64,000 bases of DNA, from positions 40,937 through 104,936 of the forward strand of contig PHDN01000011.1 of the NCBI GenBank assembly GCA_002840975.1, read 5' to 3'. The position numbers were made by a program, and so were the translations under genes. The DNA is from Bacteroidetes bacterium HGW-Bacteroidetes-16 (GTDB lineage Bacteria > Bacteroidota > Bacteroidia > Bacteroidales > F082). The notes beneath the pieces are model-generated. The model saw nothing but the letters and a program-made list of their open reading frames with translations, searched no databases and had not been told where the DNA came from. Shown piece by piece: positions 26,866 through 35,232 of this stretch (positions are counted from its first letter, which is position 1; every line of letters begins with the position of its first letter).

Positions 26866-29073
26866 ATGATGGAGACCACAACGGATAAATACAATACCAA
26901 AGAATTACTTAAATCATTTTTTGGATTCTCAAAATTTAAAGGCACTCAGGAAGTTATAATTGAAAACCTACTCAAAGGAAACGATACTTTTGTCGTAATG
27001 CCAACAGGAGGAGGAAAATCACTTTGCTATCAACTACCCGCATTGTATAAACCAGGAACAGCTATTATTGTTTCCCCGCTCATTGCCCTGATGAAAAATC
27101 AGGTTGATATGATCAGGAATTTTGCCACCCAATCGGGTATAGCCCATGTAATGAATTCATCACTTTCAAAAGCTGAAATCACTGAAGTGCGGGAAGATTT
27201 GTTGAGTGGTAAAACAAAACTGTTATACATGGCTCCTGAATCGCTGACAAAAGAAGACAACATCGAATTCCTTAAAAACATCGATATATCCCTCTTTGCC
27301 ATTGATGAAGCACATTGTATATCTGAATGGGGACACGACTTTAGACCGGAATACCGTAAATTACGTCCCATTATTAATGCTATCAACCCGAATATTCCGA
27401 TCATCGCGCTGACTGCTACGGCCACATTAAAGGTTCAGGAAGATATTTTAAAGAACCTTGAAATCCCCAATGCTCAGGTTTTTAAATCATCATTTGACAG
27501 GGAGAACCTATACTATGAAGTGAGGCCAAAAACTAAAGATGTTATTAAAGACATTATCAAATACATCAAATCGCAACCCAGCAAATCGGGAATTGTTTAT
27601 TGTTTGAGCAGAAAAAAGGTTGAAGAAATTGCCGAATCATTGGTTGTCAATGGTATCAGGGCACTGCCATATCATGCCGGGTTGGATGCAGCCACCCGCC
27701 GTAACAACCAGGATATGTTTCTAATGGAAAATGTGGAGGTTATCGTGGCTACCATTGCCTTTGGGATGGGCATCGACAAACCCGATATTCGATTTGTAAT
27801 TCACCATGATATTCCAAAAAGTATTGAGGGCTATTACCAGGAAACCGGACGCGGTGGCCGCGATGGTGGAGAGGGAAACTGCATAACCTTTTATAATTAT
27901 GACGACATCCAGAAACTGGAAAAATTTATGAAAGATAAGCCTGTCGCAGAGCAGGAAATTGCCAAAGAATTATTGTTTGAAACAGTAGCCTATGCCGAAT
28001 CTTCTGTTTGCCGTCACAGGTTGTTACTTCATTATTTTGGTGAATCCTTTACAAAAGAAAATTGTGGTGCATGTGATAACTGTTTGTCGCCAAAAGAAAA
28101 GTACGAAGGAAAAGATGAAATCAGACTGGCGTTGAAAGCCATTGTTTCCCTGAAACAACAATTTAAGGCCAAAACGGTCGCAGAGGTCATTGCCGGTAAA
28201 AAAAGCGGTGATGTAAAAAGTATCAAACTCGATCAGCATAAGTATTTTGGAGCAGGCAGTCAACACGATGCCAAATACTGGGTCATGATTATCCGTCAGG
28301 CACTCATTCAAAGGCTCGCTGAAAAAGAGATTGAAAACTACGGTATATTAAAAATTACAGAAGAGGGGAAAGATTACATCAAAGAACCTTACAGCATTCT
28401 TATTGCCAAAGATCATGATTATGAGTCGATTGAGGACGATGACATGATTGTAAATGCCGGTGGACAAAAAGGTGGGGGATCTGACCCGACCCTTTTTGCA
28501 CTACTTAAGGACTTGCGTAAAGATATTTCTAAAAAAGAAAATCTGCCTCCATTTGTCATTTTCCAGGATCCTTCTCTCGAAGATATGGCCATACAATATC
28601 CCATTGATGAGGAAGAATTGAAACAAATTGTGGGTGTTGGAGCAGGAAAAGCTACCAAGTATGGACAGCCCTTTCTCGAGCTTATACAAAAATATGTTGA
28701 GGAAAATGAAATCACCAGGCCCAATGATATGGTGATTAAATCAGTGATTAATAAGTCAGGATTGAAAGTGTACATAATTCAAAGCATCGACCGAAAACTA
28801 CCACTCGATGATATTGCCTATGCAAAAAATCTTTCTCTTGCAGAATTACTTACTGAAATTGAGCGAATCGTGATGTCAGGAACTAAGTTAGATATCAGCT
28901 ACTACATCAACGATAAAGTGGACGAGTACCATCAGGAAGACATTTACGATTACTTTGCCGAAGCTGAAACAGACTCCATTGAAGATGCTCTGAATGTACT
29001 TGGAGAATCGGAATATAGCGAAGAAGAAGTCAGGCTGATCCGTGTAATGTTTTTATCCGAAGTAGGCAACTAA
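26866..29073 (+). CDS. recQ: ATP-dependent DNA helicase RecQ
   Basis: A 735-residue RecQ helicase. It shows motif I MPTGGGKSLCYQLPAL, the DEAH box AIDEAHCISEWGHDFRPEY, ALTATAT, motif VI QETGRGGRDG, and the zinc-binding cysteines of the RecQ C-terminal region (CRHRLLLHYF, CGACDNCL). An HRDC-like region (about 530-600) and an acidic C-terminal extension follow, giving a length typical of Bacteroidota RecQ rather than the 610 residues of E. coli. Met1 and Met2 are both possible starts. Confidence 0.94.
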   Translation: MMETTTDKYNTKELLKSFFGFSKFKGTQEVIIENLLKGNDTFVVMPTGGGKSLCYQLPALYKPGTAIIVSPLIALMKNQVDMIRNFATQSGIAHVMNSSLSKAEITEVREDLLSGKTKLLYMAPESLTKEDNIEFLKNIDISLFAIDEAHCISEWGHDFRPEYRKLRPIINAINPNIPIIALTATATLKVQEDILKNLEIPNAQVFKSSFDRENLYYEVRPKTKDVIKDIIKYIKSQPSKSGIVYCLSRKKVEEIAESLVVNGIRALPYHAGLDAATRRNNQDMFLMENVEVIVATIAFGMGIDKPDIRFVIHHDIPKSIEGYYQETGRGGRDGGEGNCITFYNYDDIQKLEKFMKDKPVAEQEIAKELLFETVAYAESSVCRHRLLLHYFGESFTKENCGACDNCLSPKEKYEGKDEIRLALKAIVSLKQQFKAKTVAEVIAGKKSGDVKSIKLDQHKYFGAGSQHDAKYWVMIIRQALIQRLAEKEIENYGILKITEEGKDYIKEPYSILIAKDHDYESIEDDDMIVNAGGQKGGGSDPTLFALLKDLRKDISKKENLPPFVIFQDPSLEDMAIQYPIDEEELKQIVGVGAGKATKYGQPFLELIQKYVEENEITRPNDMVIKSVINKSGLKVYIIQSIDRKLPLDDIAYAKNLSLAELLTEIERIVMSGTKLDISYYINDKVDEYHQEDIYDYFAEAETDSIEDALNVLGESEYSEEEVRLIRVMFLSEVGN

Positions 29074-29074
29074 C

Positions 29075-29620
29075 ATGCGAAAATTTTTAATTCCCATTTT
29101 ATTGTTGATGTTAGAACTGACTTCATGTTACAAAAATAACAAAGAACAGTCCCCTCTACCCCATAAGTTACTTTCTGAGCAGCAAATGATTGAAATCCTT
29201 ACTGAAATTCAACTTGCTGAAGGTAGGACCGTTTTGCAAAGAGAAGTGAATAAGGATGTTGGATATTCAGGTTCAAAAACCACTTTGGAGATTTACAACA
29301 CGTATGAAATTACACCTGCCCAGTTGGTTGAAAATATGAATTATTACCAGGATCGTACAGAGGTCATGATTAAAATTTATGATGGAGTGCTTGCTAATCT
29401 GAGTCAACTACAAGCAGAGGTTAAAGTAAGAAAGGAACAGGAGTTAAAAGCCGATAAAATAAAAAAGGACTCCTTGCAGGTGTTTGACAACCAAAAAATA
29501 AGAATCCTGCCTTCCGGGATAAAAAAAGTGGACTACTTAACCCCCAACCTGACTATCTCAGATTATTTTGAAAATATGGCGACCCGCGATTCTGTATCTA
29601 TTCCGTTATCGAGCTGGTAA
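29075..29620 (+). CDS. DUF4296-type lipoprotein
   Basis: A 181-residue predicted lipoprotein with lipobox LTSC (cysteine about residue 18). The core LLSEQQMIEILTEIQLAEGRT and the following helical region with YYQDRTEVMIKIYDGVL are typical of DUF4296, a Bacteroidota-specific family of unknown function. The start lies one base after the recQ stop, so the genes are coupled. The last 58 bases overlap the 3' end of the convergent lipoprotein gene. Confidence 0.75.
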   Translation: MRKFLIPILLLMLELTSCYKNNKEQSPLPHKLLSEQQMIEILTEIQLAEGRTVLQREVNKDVGYSGSKTTLEIYNTYEITPAQLVENMNYYQDRTEVMIKIYDGVLANLSQLQAEVKVRKEQELKADKIKKDSLQVFDNQKIRILPSGIKKVDYLTPNLTISDYFENMATRDSVSIPLSSW

Positions 29621-29964
29621 TTGAACGACAATTTATTTTCATTGATATAACTTCCGGAACCTGAAACAGAATTATCGCCCGAGAGCACTTGGCTATCAAT
29701 AACAATGGTATTGCCTACCACCAGACCTACAGCAGAATTTCCCAGATCGGCAAAATTTTTCAGTACGACTTCTGCAGAATTAAGTGGATTGTAATCAATG
29801 GTTACTTCATAATTTAAACGAGCTGCCTGGTCGTTCACACTCCAGGTGCCAACGAATTTTGTAATTGGATTTAACTCATTGTCATCAGTTGGTGCACAAG
29901 AGCTAAATGACAAGACAACGGTGATAAAAAAAGTAACGACTTTAAATAATCTCAACGTTTTCAT
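29563..29964 (-). CDS. Small secreted lipoprotein of unknown function
   Basis: A 133-residue protein with a clear signal peptide and lipobox SFSSC. The mature part begins with a short acidic linker and then ITKFVGTWSV, reminiscent of the lipocalin-like beta-barrel lipoproteins common in Bacteroidota, followed by alternating beta strands. No catalytic motif is visible. It is convergent with the DUF4296 gene and overlaps its 3' end by 58 bases, which is unusually long for a convergent pair. Confidence 0.62.
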   Translation of the reverse strand: MKTLRLFKVVTFFITVVLSFSSCAPTDDNELNPITKFVGTWSVNDQAARLNYEVTIDYNPLNSAEVVLKNFADLGNSAVGLVVGNTIVIDSQVLSGDNSVSGSGSYINENKLSFNYQLDNGIDTESRVAIFSK

Positions 29965-30104
29965 ATTGATGTATATTAAATTGATGTAAAGATAAGATCT
30001 TAATTCATTCAGATGATCAATAAAAGGTAAAGCATTTTTAATTCAGGAAAATTTCTGTCACCGAGTCTTTCCTTTATTTTCTAACTTATACAAATAAATA
30101 TCAC

Positions 30105-30112
30105 TACATTTG
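30105..30112 (+). promoter_or_regulatory. Probable -7 box (TACATTTG) of the microcompartment operon
   Basis: TACATTTG fits the Bacteroidota -7 consensus and is the only such box in the 284-base gap before the first shell gene. It would leave an AT-rich leader of about 130 bases in which no riboswitch or terminator fold is evident. A -33 TTTG is missing, which suggests an activator. Confidence 0.45.
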
Positions 30113-30248
30113 TGGGTTCAAAGAACGGTTAATCAAATGCAAATGCGATGAGTTAAATAATTGGTACACGAAAATGTTCTTGTTCGGATACTGAAAAAAA
30201 AAGCTAATTAAGTAGTTAAAATATTATCAAAAAGCTAAATAAAATTGT

Positions 30249-30548
30249 ATGGAAAATAATGAAATGATGGCCTTGGGAATGATCGAAACACGTGGTTTTG
30301 CAGCCATGGTGGAAGCTTCGGATGCCATGTTGAAAGCAGCTAAAGTGGAGCTTGTTGGCTATGAAAAAACAGGTGGAGGTTACGTTACAGCCATTGTACG
30401 AGGCGATGTGGCCTCAGTTCGAGCAGCTGTTGATGCCGGTCTCCGCGCCGCCGAAAAAGTTGGAGAAATTGTATCCTCACATATTATTCCACGGCCACAT
30501 CAAAATGTAGATACCGCGCTTCCTCTCGGGAGAAAAACCGGTAAATAA
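30249..30548 (+). CDS. BMC-H shell hexamer protein 1
   Basis: A 99-residue single-domain bacterial microcompartment shell protein (BMC-H), which forms the hexameric tiles of the shell facets. [20 protein letters not shown] is the standard N-terminal helix-strand unit, EKTGGGYVT contains the pore loop (Gly42-Gly44), and VVGEIV/IPRPH with ALPLGR closes the domain. It strongly resembles the hexamer of the Haliangium ochraceum microcompartment as I recall it. First gene of an eleven-gene operon; a near-copy follows two genes later. Confidence 0.95.
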   Translation: MENNEMMALGMIETRGFAAMVEASDAMLKAAKVELVGYEKTGGGYVTAIVRGDVASVRAAVDAGLRAAEKVGEIVSSHIIPRPHQNVDTALPLGRKTGK

Positions 30549-30559
30549 TCCCTATTAAG

Positions 30560-31198
30560 ATGAAAGATTCCAAATCACACATTGATTTAAGAACGTATAT
30601 ATTCTTAGATTCACTCCAGTTACAAATGGCTTCCTATATCTCTACGGTTTCCAGAGGATTCCTTCCAGTGGGAGGGCAATCGAGTTGTATTATTGAAATT
30701 GCACCCGGTATCGAGATCAATGCCTTAACCGATGTGGCCATCAAAGCCACCAACGTGTTGCCCGGAATGCAAATAGTGGAACGAGCCTATGGGATGCTCG
30801 AAATTCATTCCGACAACCAGGGAGATACCCGTATGGCCGGGGAAGCCGTATTAACTGCCATCAGCCAAACAGAAGCAAATAGAATCAGACCCAGGATACT
30901 AACCAGTCAATTGATTAAAAACGTGGACGATCACCATGCACAATTAATCAACAGAACCCGTCATGGAATGATGCTTTTACGCGGCGATACGCTTTATGTA
31001 TTGGAGATGGAACCCGCAGGTTATGCATATTATGCTGCAAATGAGGCTGAAAAAGCTGCCAATATCAAAATAATCGATGTGATTGGATTTGGGAAATTTG
31101 GCCGGGTATATATTGGCGGGCCTGAAGCAGAAGTGCTTGAATGCAAAACCATCGTTGAAAAACGGTTGGCAGAAATTATTGGTAGAGAAGAATATTAA
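30560..31198 (+). CDS. BMC-T shell trimer, double-stacking type
   Basis: A 212-residue tandem BMC-domain protein that would form a pseudohexameric trimer. The start [18 protein letters not shown], the segment [21 protein letters not shown] and [17 protein letters not shown] match the permuted, double-stacked BMC-T(D) class, whose two stacked trimers enclose a chamber with gated pores for large substrates or cofactors. It lies 11 bases after BMC-H 1. The D-type call rests on sequence resemblance and is not structural proof. Confidence 0.86.
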   Translation: MKDSKSHIDLRTYIFLDSLQLQMASYISTVSRGFLPVGGQSSCIIEIAPGIEINALTDVAIKATNVLPGMQIVERAYGMLEIHSDNQGDTRMAGEAVLTAISQTEANRIRPRILTSQLIKNVDDHHAQLINRTRHGMMLLRGDTLYVLEMEPAGYAYYAANEAEKAANIKIIDVIGFGKFGRVYIGGPEAEVLECKTIVEKRLAEIIGREEY

Positions 31199-31221
31199 TC
31201 ACAATTATAGGAGATAAAGTT

Positions 31222-31521
31222 ATGTCAGATTTTAATACAGATGCATTAGGAATGATAGAAACACGGGGGTTTGCAACCATGGTCGAAGCTTCTGATGCCA
31301 TGGTAAAAGCTGCCAAAGTGGAGCTTGTTGGCTATGAAAAAACAGGCGGGGGATATGTTACTGCCATCGTGCGCGGCGATGTAGCTTCGGTAAGGGCCGC
31401 TGTTGATGCAGGACTTGTTGCAGCAGAAAAAGTGGGCGAAATTGTATCCAGCCATATCATTCCACGTCCACATGCCAATGTTGACAGTGCCTTGCCATTG
31501 GGTCGCAAAAGCAAAAAGTAG
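31222..31521 (+). CDS. BMC-H shell hexamer protein 2
   Basis: A second 99-residue BMC-H protein. From residue 8 to the end it differs from copy 1 at only about seven positions, including A/T near residue 19, R/V near 66 and the C-terminal GRKSKK, and the pore loop TGGG is identical. Synonymous positions are considerably diverged, so this is an old duplication held by selection rather than a recent one. The two proteins can be expected to mix in hexamers or facets. Confidence 0.95.
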   Translation: MSDFNTDALGMIETRGFATMVEASDAMVKAAKVELVGYEKTGGGYVTAIVRGDVASVRAAVDAGLVAAEKVGEIVSSHIIPRPHANVDSALPLGRKSKK

Positions 31522-31526
31522 AAATT

Positions 31527-31820
31527 ATGATTTTGGCAAGAGTTGCAGGTACGGTGGTATCGAGTCAGAAAGTCTCACAAATGGAGGGCCTCAAGTTATT
31601 GTTACTTGAGAAAATCGATCCTGTCAGTATGCAAGGCAAAAACGACTTTATTGTGGCCATGGATGGTGTGGGCGCCGGTGTGGATGAAATTGTGTTTTAT
31701 GTTTCGGGCAGCAGTGCCCGCATGGCGGAAACCACCAAAGGATTGCCCACCGATGCTACTGTGGTAGCTATTGTCGATCTCATTGAATTAAAAGGCACAT
31801 TGACCTATCAAAATAGATAA
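31527..31820 (+). CDS. BMC-P shell pentamer protein 1
   Basis: A 97-residue EutN/CcmL-family protein that caps microcompartment vertices. MILARVAGTVVSSQK, LLLLEKIDP, GVGAGVDEIVFYVSGSSAR and ATVVAIVDLIE are the conserved elements. It starts five bases after BMC-H 2. Confidence 0.94.
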   Translation: MILARVAGTVVSSQKVSQMEGLKLLLLEKIDPVSMQGKNDFIVAMDGVGAGVDEIVFYVSGSSARMAETTKGLPTDATVVAIVDLIELKGTLTYQNR

Positions 31821-31829
31821 AGATTTCAG

Positions 31830-32117
31830 ATGGTAATAGGAAAAGTGGCAGGAACGATTACAAGTAGCTCCAATTGCATCCACATTAGTGGAGGCCGGTA
31901 TTTATTGGTTAATAAGTGCAATCAAAAAGGGGAAATTAAAAACGAATTTTTGGTGGCACTCGATTTAGTAAGTGCAGGTATTGACGAATTGGTTATGATC
32001 GCGGAAAGCACCTCAGCACGCGAAACACCTGTCTCAGCCAACAAAGCCATTGATGCGATCATCGTGGGGATAATTGATGTGATTGACGAAAACGATCAAG
32101 TGGTTTATAAAAAATGA
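31830..32117 (+). CDS. BMC-P shell pentamer protein 2
   Basis: A 95-residue EutN/CcmL-family pentamer with MVIGKVAGTITSSSN, VSAGIDELVMIAESTSAR and AIIVGIIDVIDE. It is the most divergent of the four BMC-P copies (CIHISGGRYLLV in the second strand). Its stop overlaps the start of the next shell gene (ATGA), indicating translational coupling. Confidence 0.93.
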   Translation: MVIGKVAGTITSSSNCIHISGGRYLLVNKCNQKGEIKNEFLVALDLVSAGIDELVMIAESTSARETPVSANKAIDAIIVGIIDVIDENDQVVYKK

Positions 32118-32677
32118 TGGAAAAGGAAAATATTATTGTTCTCGGTGCCATTGAGTTTGGTAGCATTGTGATTGGTTTACAGGCTCTCGATCAGATGGTG
32201 AAAAGAGCCCCCATTCAAATTATTGATGCACGAACGATTAGTTCCGGAAAATACCTGATTATATTTAGTGGAGATGTGGCATCGGTGGAATACGCCTATA
32301 AGGCTGGTTGCGAAACCGGAGGAAATCATATTGTTGATAAACTTTTCCTTCCCCAGGTACATCCCGATGTGATTCCCGCCATTGGAAACACAATTGTTGT
32401 AGGTGAATGGGATACCATTGGCATCATCGAAACCCTTTCGATTGTTTCTGGTATCGAGTCGGCCGATAGCGCGGCCAAAGCAGGAGGTGTTAAAATTATC
32501 GAAATCCGTTTGGCGGATGGCTATGGTGGGAAATCGTACGTTAAAATGATGGGTCATCTCGATGCGGTACAGGCTGCAGTAAAAGCAGGAATTGAAAAAG
32601 CCAAGGCAAAAAACCTCCTGGGAATGGACACCATCATTCCTCAACCTCACAAAGAAATCAGGCCCTTTTTTATGTAA
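32114..32677 (+). CDS. BMC-T shell trimer, single-layer type
   Basis: A 187-residue tandem BMC-domain protein with domain 1 at about 8-90 (LGAIEFGSIVIGLQALDQM, SSGKYLIIFSGDVASV) and domain 2 at about 100-185 (TIGIIETLSIVSGIESAD, GKSYVKMMG). The unpermuted order places it in the single-layer BMC-T(S) class. No cysteine sits at either pore loop, so a PduT-like Fe-S cluster is not expected. It resembles the corresponding Haliangium trimer. Confidence 0.9.
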   Translation: MMEKENIIVLGAIEFGSIVIGLQALDQMVKRAPIQIIDARTISSGKYLIIFSGDVASVEYAYKAGCETGGNHIVDKLFLPQVHPDVIPAIGNTIVVGEWDTIGIIETLSIVSGIESADSAAKAGGVKIIEIRLADGYGGKSYVKMMGHLDAVQAAVKAGIEKAKAKNLLGMDTIIPQPHKEIRPFFM

Positions 32678-32691
32678 AATGAAGTTCATAA

Positions 32692-34107
32692 ATGGATCGA
32701 TTAGAAGAAAATATCAGGCAGTTGGTACGTGAGGCTTTAACCGACCTCAATTTGAAGAATGAAATAGCCCTTCAATCGGAAAAAACAGGTCTTTTCACTA
32801 CCATCGATCAGGCTGTAAAGGCTGCTGAAGTGGCTTTTCATCAATTGGAGAAGCTGACCCTGGAGACCCGTAAAGACATCATTGCCAACATTCGCAAAAT
32901 ATCGAAAGACCATGTTGTCCTTATTTCGAAAATGGTTAGCGAAGAAACCGGCATGGGGCGATGGGAAGACAAGGTAGTTAAAAACCAATTGGCTATTAAC
33001 AAGACACCAGGGGTGGAGGACATTGTGGCGGAAACATTCTCTGATGATCATGGCCTTACGTTGGTTGAACATGCTCCTTATGGTGTTATTGGATCAATAT
33101 CGCCCAGTACAAATCCCACGGCCTCCATCATCAGCAATTGCATTGGCATGATTGCTGCCGGTAATTCTGTCGTATTTAATACGCATCCATCAGCCAAAAA
33201 AGTATCAGCATTTTTAATAAGCCTGTTAAACAAAGCCATCACAGAAGCAGGTGGGCCAAAAAACCTGATCACTACCATCGAAGACCCCACACTTGAATCA
33301 GCTCAGGTGATGATGAGTCATCCAAAAGTGTCCCTTTTAGTTGTTACCGGGGGCCCGGGAGTTGTGAAAGCAGCCATGAAAATGGAAAAGAAAACCATTG
33401 CCGCAGGTCCGGGAAACCCACCCGTTGTGGTGGATGAAACTGCCGATATTGTGAAGGCAGGCAAAGATATTGTCGCGGGAGCCAGTTTCGACAACAACCT
33501 AATCTGTATCTGTGAAAAGGAAATCATTGTTGTTGATTCGGTGGCCGAGGCACTTAAAGTGGAAATGCAAAAAAATGGCGCTTATATTTTATCGCCTGAG
33601 CAAATTAAAAAAGTTACAGCATTGGTAATTTCCAACCCCGGACGACCAGGCCACGAAGGCGCCGCCAACAAAACATACGTGGGCCAAAATGCTTCCAAAA
33701 TTGCCAGAGCCATTGGTTTAACAGTTCCCGATACAACCCGGTTGTTACTTTGTGAGGTAGATGCTGACCATCCTTTGGTCTGGACTGAACAGTTGATGCC
33801 TGTTATGCCTTTGGTTCGTGTGGCGCATGTGGATGAGGCTATTGATTTGGCTGTTCGTTGTGAACATGGATTCAGGCACACAGCCATCATGCACTCGCTC
33901 AATATTGCTAAATTAAGTAAAATGGCCAAAGCGATGAATTGCTCCATTTTCATTAAAAATGGGCCCAGCTATGCAGGATTAGGTGAGGGTGGTGCCGGTT
34001 TCGCTTCCTTTACCATCGCCAGTCCTACAGGCGAAGGTGTTACCCGAGCCAGGACTTTTACCCGCGAAAGGCGATGTACCCTGGTCGATTATTTTAGAAT
34101 TATTTAA
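32692..34107 (+). CDS. Acylating aldehyde dehydrogenase (PduP-like)
   Basis: A 471-residue CoA-acylating aldehyde dehydrogenase that would oxidise acetaldehyde (or another short aldehyde) to acyl-CoA with NAD+ inside the shell. The catalytic cysteine is C272 in SFDNNLICICEKE, and APYGVIGSISPSTNP, VVTGGPGVVKAAM and GLGEGGAGFAS are conserved family segments. Residues 2-20 (RLEENIRQLVREALTDL) form an amphipathic helix joined to the enzyme by a linker, the usual encapsulation peptide. It is 14 bases from the neighbours on each side. Confidence 0.93.
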   Translation: MDRLEENIRQLVREALTDLNLKNEIALQSEKTGLFTTIDQAVKAAEVAFHQLEKLTLETRKDIIANIRKISKDHVVLISKMVSEETGMGRWEDKVVKNQLAINKTPGVEDIVAETFSDDHGLTLVEHAPYGVIGSISPSTNPTASIISNCIGMIAAGNSVVFNTHPSAKKVSAFLISLLNKAITEAGGPKNLITTIEDPTLESAQVMMSHPKVSLLVVTGGPGVVKAAMKMEKKTIAAGPGNPPVVVDETADIVKAGKDIVAGASFDNNLICICEKEIIVVDSVAEALKVEMQKNGAYILSPEQIKKVTALVISNPGRPGHEGAANKTYVGQNASKIARAIGLTVPDTTRLLLCEVDADHPLVWTEQLMPVMPLVRVAHVDEAIDLAVRCEHGFRHTAIMHSLNIAKLSKMAKAMNCSIFIKNGPSYAGLGEGGAGFASFTIASPTGEGVTRARTFTRERRCTLVDYFRII

Positions 34108-34121
34108 TCAGGAGTTGAAGA

Positions 34122-34397
34122 ATGAAATTTGGAAAAATCATCGGCAGGGTAGTAAGCACGCAAAAGGTTGAATCTTTTGAAGGATTGAAACTTGTTTTGG
34201 TACAGCCCTTAAACGAAAAACTTGAAGTGGCCGGTGATGCATTGGTTGCGGTTGACACCCTTCAATCCGATATCGGGCAAATTGTTTATTACGAAACAAG
34301 TAAGGAAGCCAGCCGGATCATCGAAAAAGAAATGAACCCCTGTGATGCCGCGGTGATGGGCATTGTAGACGATATACATTTAACAACAAGAGCATGA
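34122..34397 (+). CDS. BMC-P shell pentamer protein 3
   Basis: A 91-residue EutN/CcmL-family pentamer: FGKIIGRVVSTQKVESFEG, LVLVQPLNE, DIGQIVYYETSKEASR and AAVMGIVDDIH. The usual SGSSAR loop is changed to TSKEASR. It overlaps the next BMC-P start by four bases. Confidence 0.93.
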   Translation: MKFGKIIGRVVSTQKVESFEGLKLVLVQPLNEKLEVAGDALVAVDTLQSDIGQIVYYETSKEASRIIEKEMNPCDAAVMGIVDDIHLTTRA

Positions 34398-34663
34398 GAC
34401 TGGGAAAAGTGATCGGAACCGTGGTCTCTTCCACCAAAGCCACAGGCTACGAATCAAGAAAAATCCTTGTTGTTCAGCCTGTTGATCCAAAAGGAATTTA
34501 TATTGGTACTTCCTTTTTAGCAATAGATGCCGTGCAAGCCGGGATCAACGATCTTGTCCTGACCATTGAAGAAGGAAATTCAGCCAGGCAAATTATTCAG
34601 GATGCAGATGCTTTAACAGTGAAGACAGTTATTGCGGCAATCGTTGATGAAATTTCGACATGA
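34394..34663 (+). CDS. BMC-P shell pentamer protein 4
   Basis: An 89-residue EutN/CcmL-family pentamer: RLGKVIGTVVSSTKATG, ILVVQPVDPKG, VQAGINDLVLTIEEGNSAR and VIAAIVDEI. The fourth pentamer of the operon and the second in this tandem pair; its stop overlaps the isomerase start (ATGA). Confidence 0.93.
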   Translation: MRLGKVIGTVVSSTKATGYESRKILVVQPVDPKGIYIGTSFLAIDAVQAGINDLVLTIEEGNSARQIIQDADALTVKTVIAAIVDEIST

Positions 34664-35226
34664 TAAAAAGAAGAAATAGATTAAGAAAAGTTGCAAATTT
34701 GCAAACTCAACAAATGGGGATGTTACCCACCAGAGAAAAGAATATGGCGAATCACCAGGAAAATGGGATTAAAGATCATGTAAGCCGCATCGCCATTGGT
34801 GCCGATCATGGTGCTTTCGAGACAAAAGAATCTCTGAAAACGTATTTAGAGACTTTAGGTTATAAAATGTTTGATGTAGGAACTCATAATTCCACTACCA
34901 AAGTCGATTATCCCGATTTCGCATTGGCAGTATCAAAAAAAGTGACTGGTGGCGAGTGTGAACGCGGCATCATGCTCGATGCTGCCGGAATAGGGTCCTC
35001 CATGGCTTGCAATAAGGTAAAAGGCATTCGTGCCGCTTTGTGTTGGAGTCCCGAAACCGTCATCAACAGCCGTGCCCACAACAATGCCAATGTCCTGACC
35101 ATGGGAACCACAATGCATTCCATTTCAGACATGGCTTCGATGGCCAAATTATGGCTGGAAACACGTTTTGAGGGAGGGAGACATTGGCCACGGATAAATA
35201 AAATGATGTCAATTGAAAGGATGTAA
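34660..35226 (+). CDS. RpiB/LacA-like sugar-phosphate isomerase
   Basis: A 188-residue member of the RpiB/LacAB isomerase family. IGADHGAFETK (Asp49-His50) and SRAHNNANVLTMG (His140) match the ring-opening and phosphate-binding sites. At the position of the catalytic Cys of E. coli RpiB (CGTGIG) this protein has Asp107 in LDAAGIGSSMACNK, which is closer to LacA (IDAYGAG). It may therefore act on a hexose or deoxysugar phosphate rather than ribose 5-phosphate. The first 40 residues are basic and non-homologous; the ATGA-coupled start is reported, but Met19 and Met29 (the latter behind a purine-rich AGAGAAAAG) are also possible. Confidence 0.85.
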   Translation: MIKRRNRLRKVANLQTQQMGMLPTREKNMANHQENGIKDHVSRIAIGADHGAFETKESLKTYLETLGYKMFDVGTHNSTTKVDYPDFALAVSKKVTGGECERGIMLDAAGIGSSMACNKVKGIRAALCWSPETVINSRAHNNANVLTMGTTMHSISDMASMAKLWLETRFEGGRHWPRINKMMSIERM

Positions 35227-35232
35227 AAGGAT

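Noticed and set aside
32114..32677. PduT-like Fe-S shell protein
   Set aside because: No cysteine is present at either pore loop.
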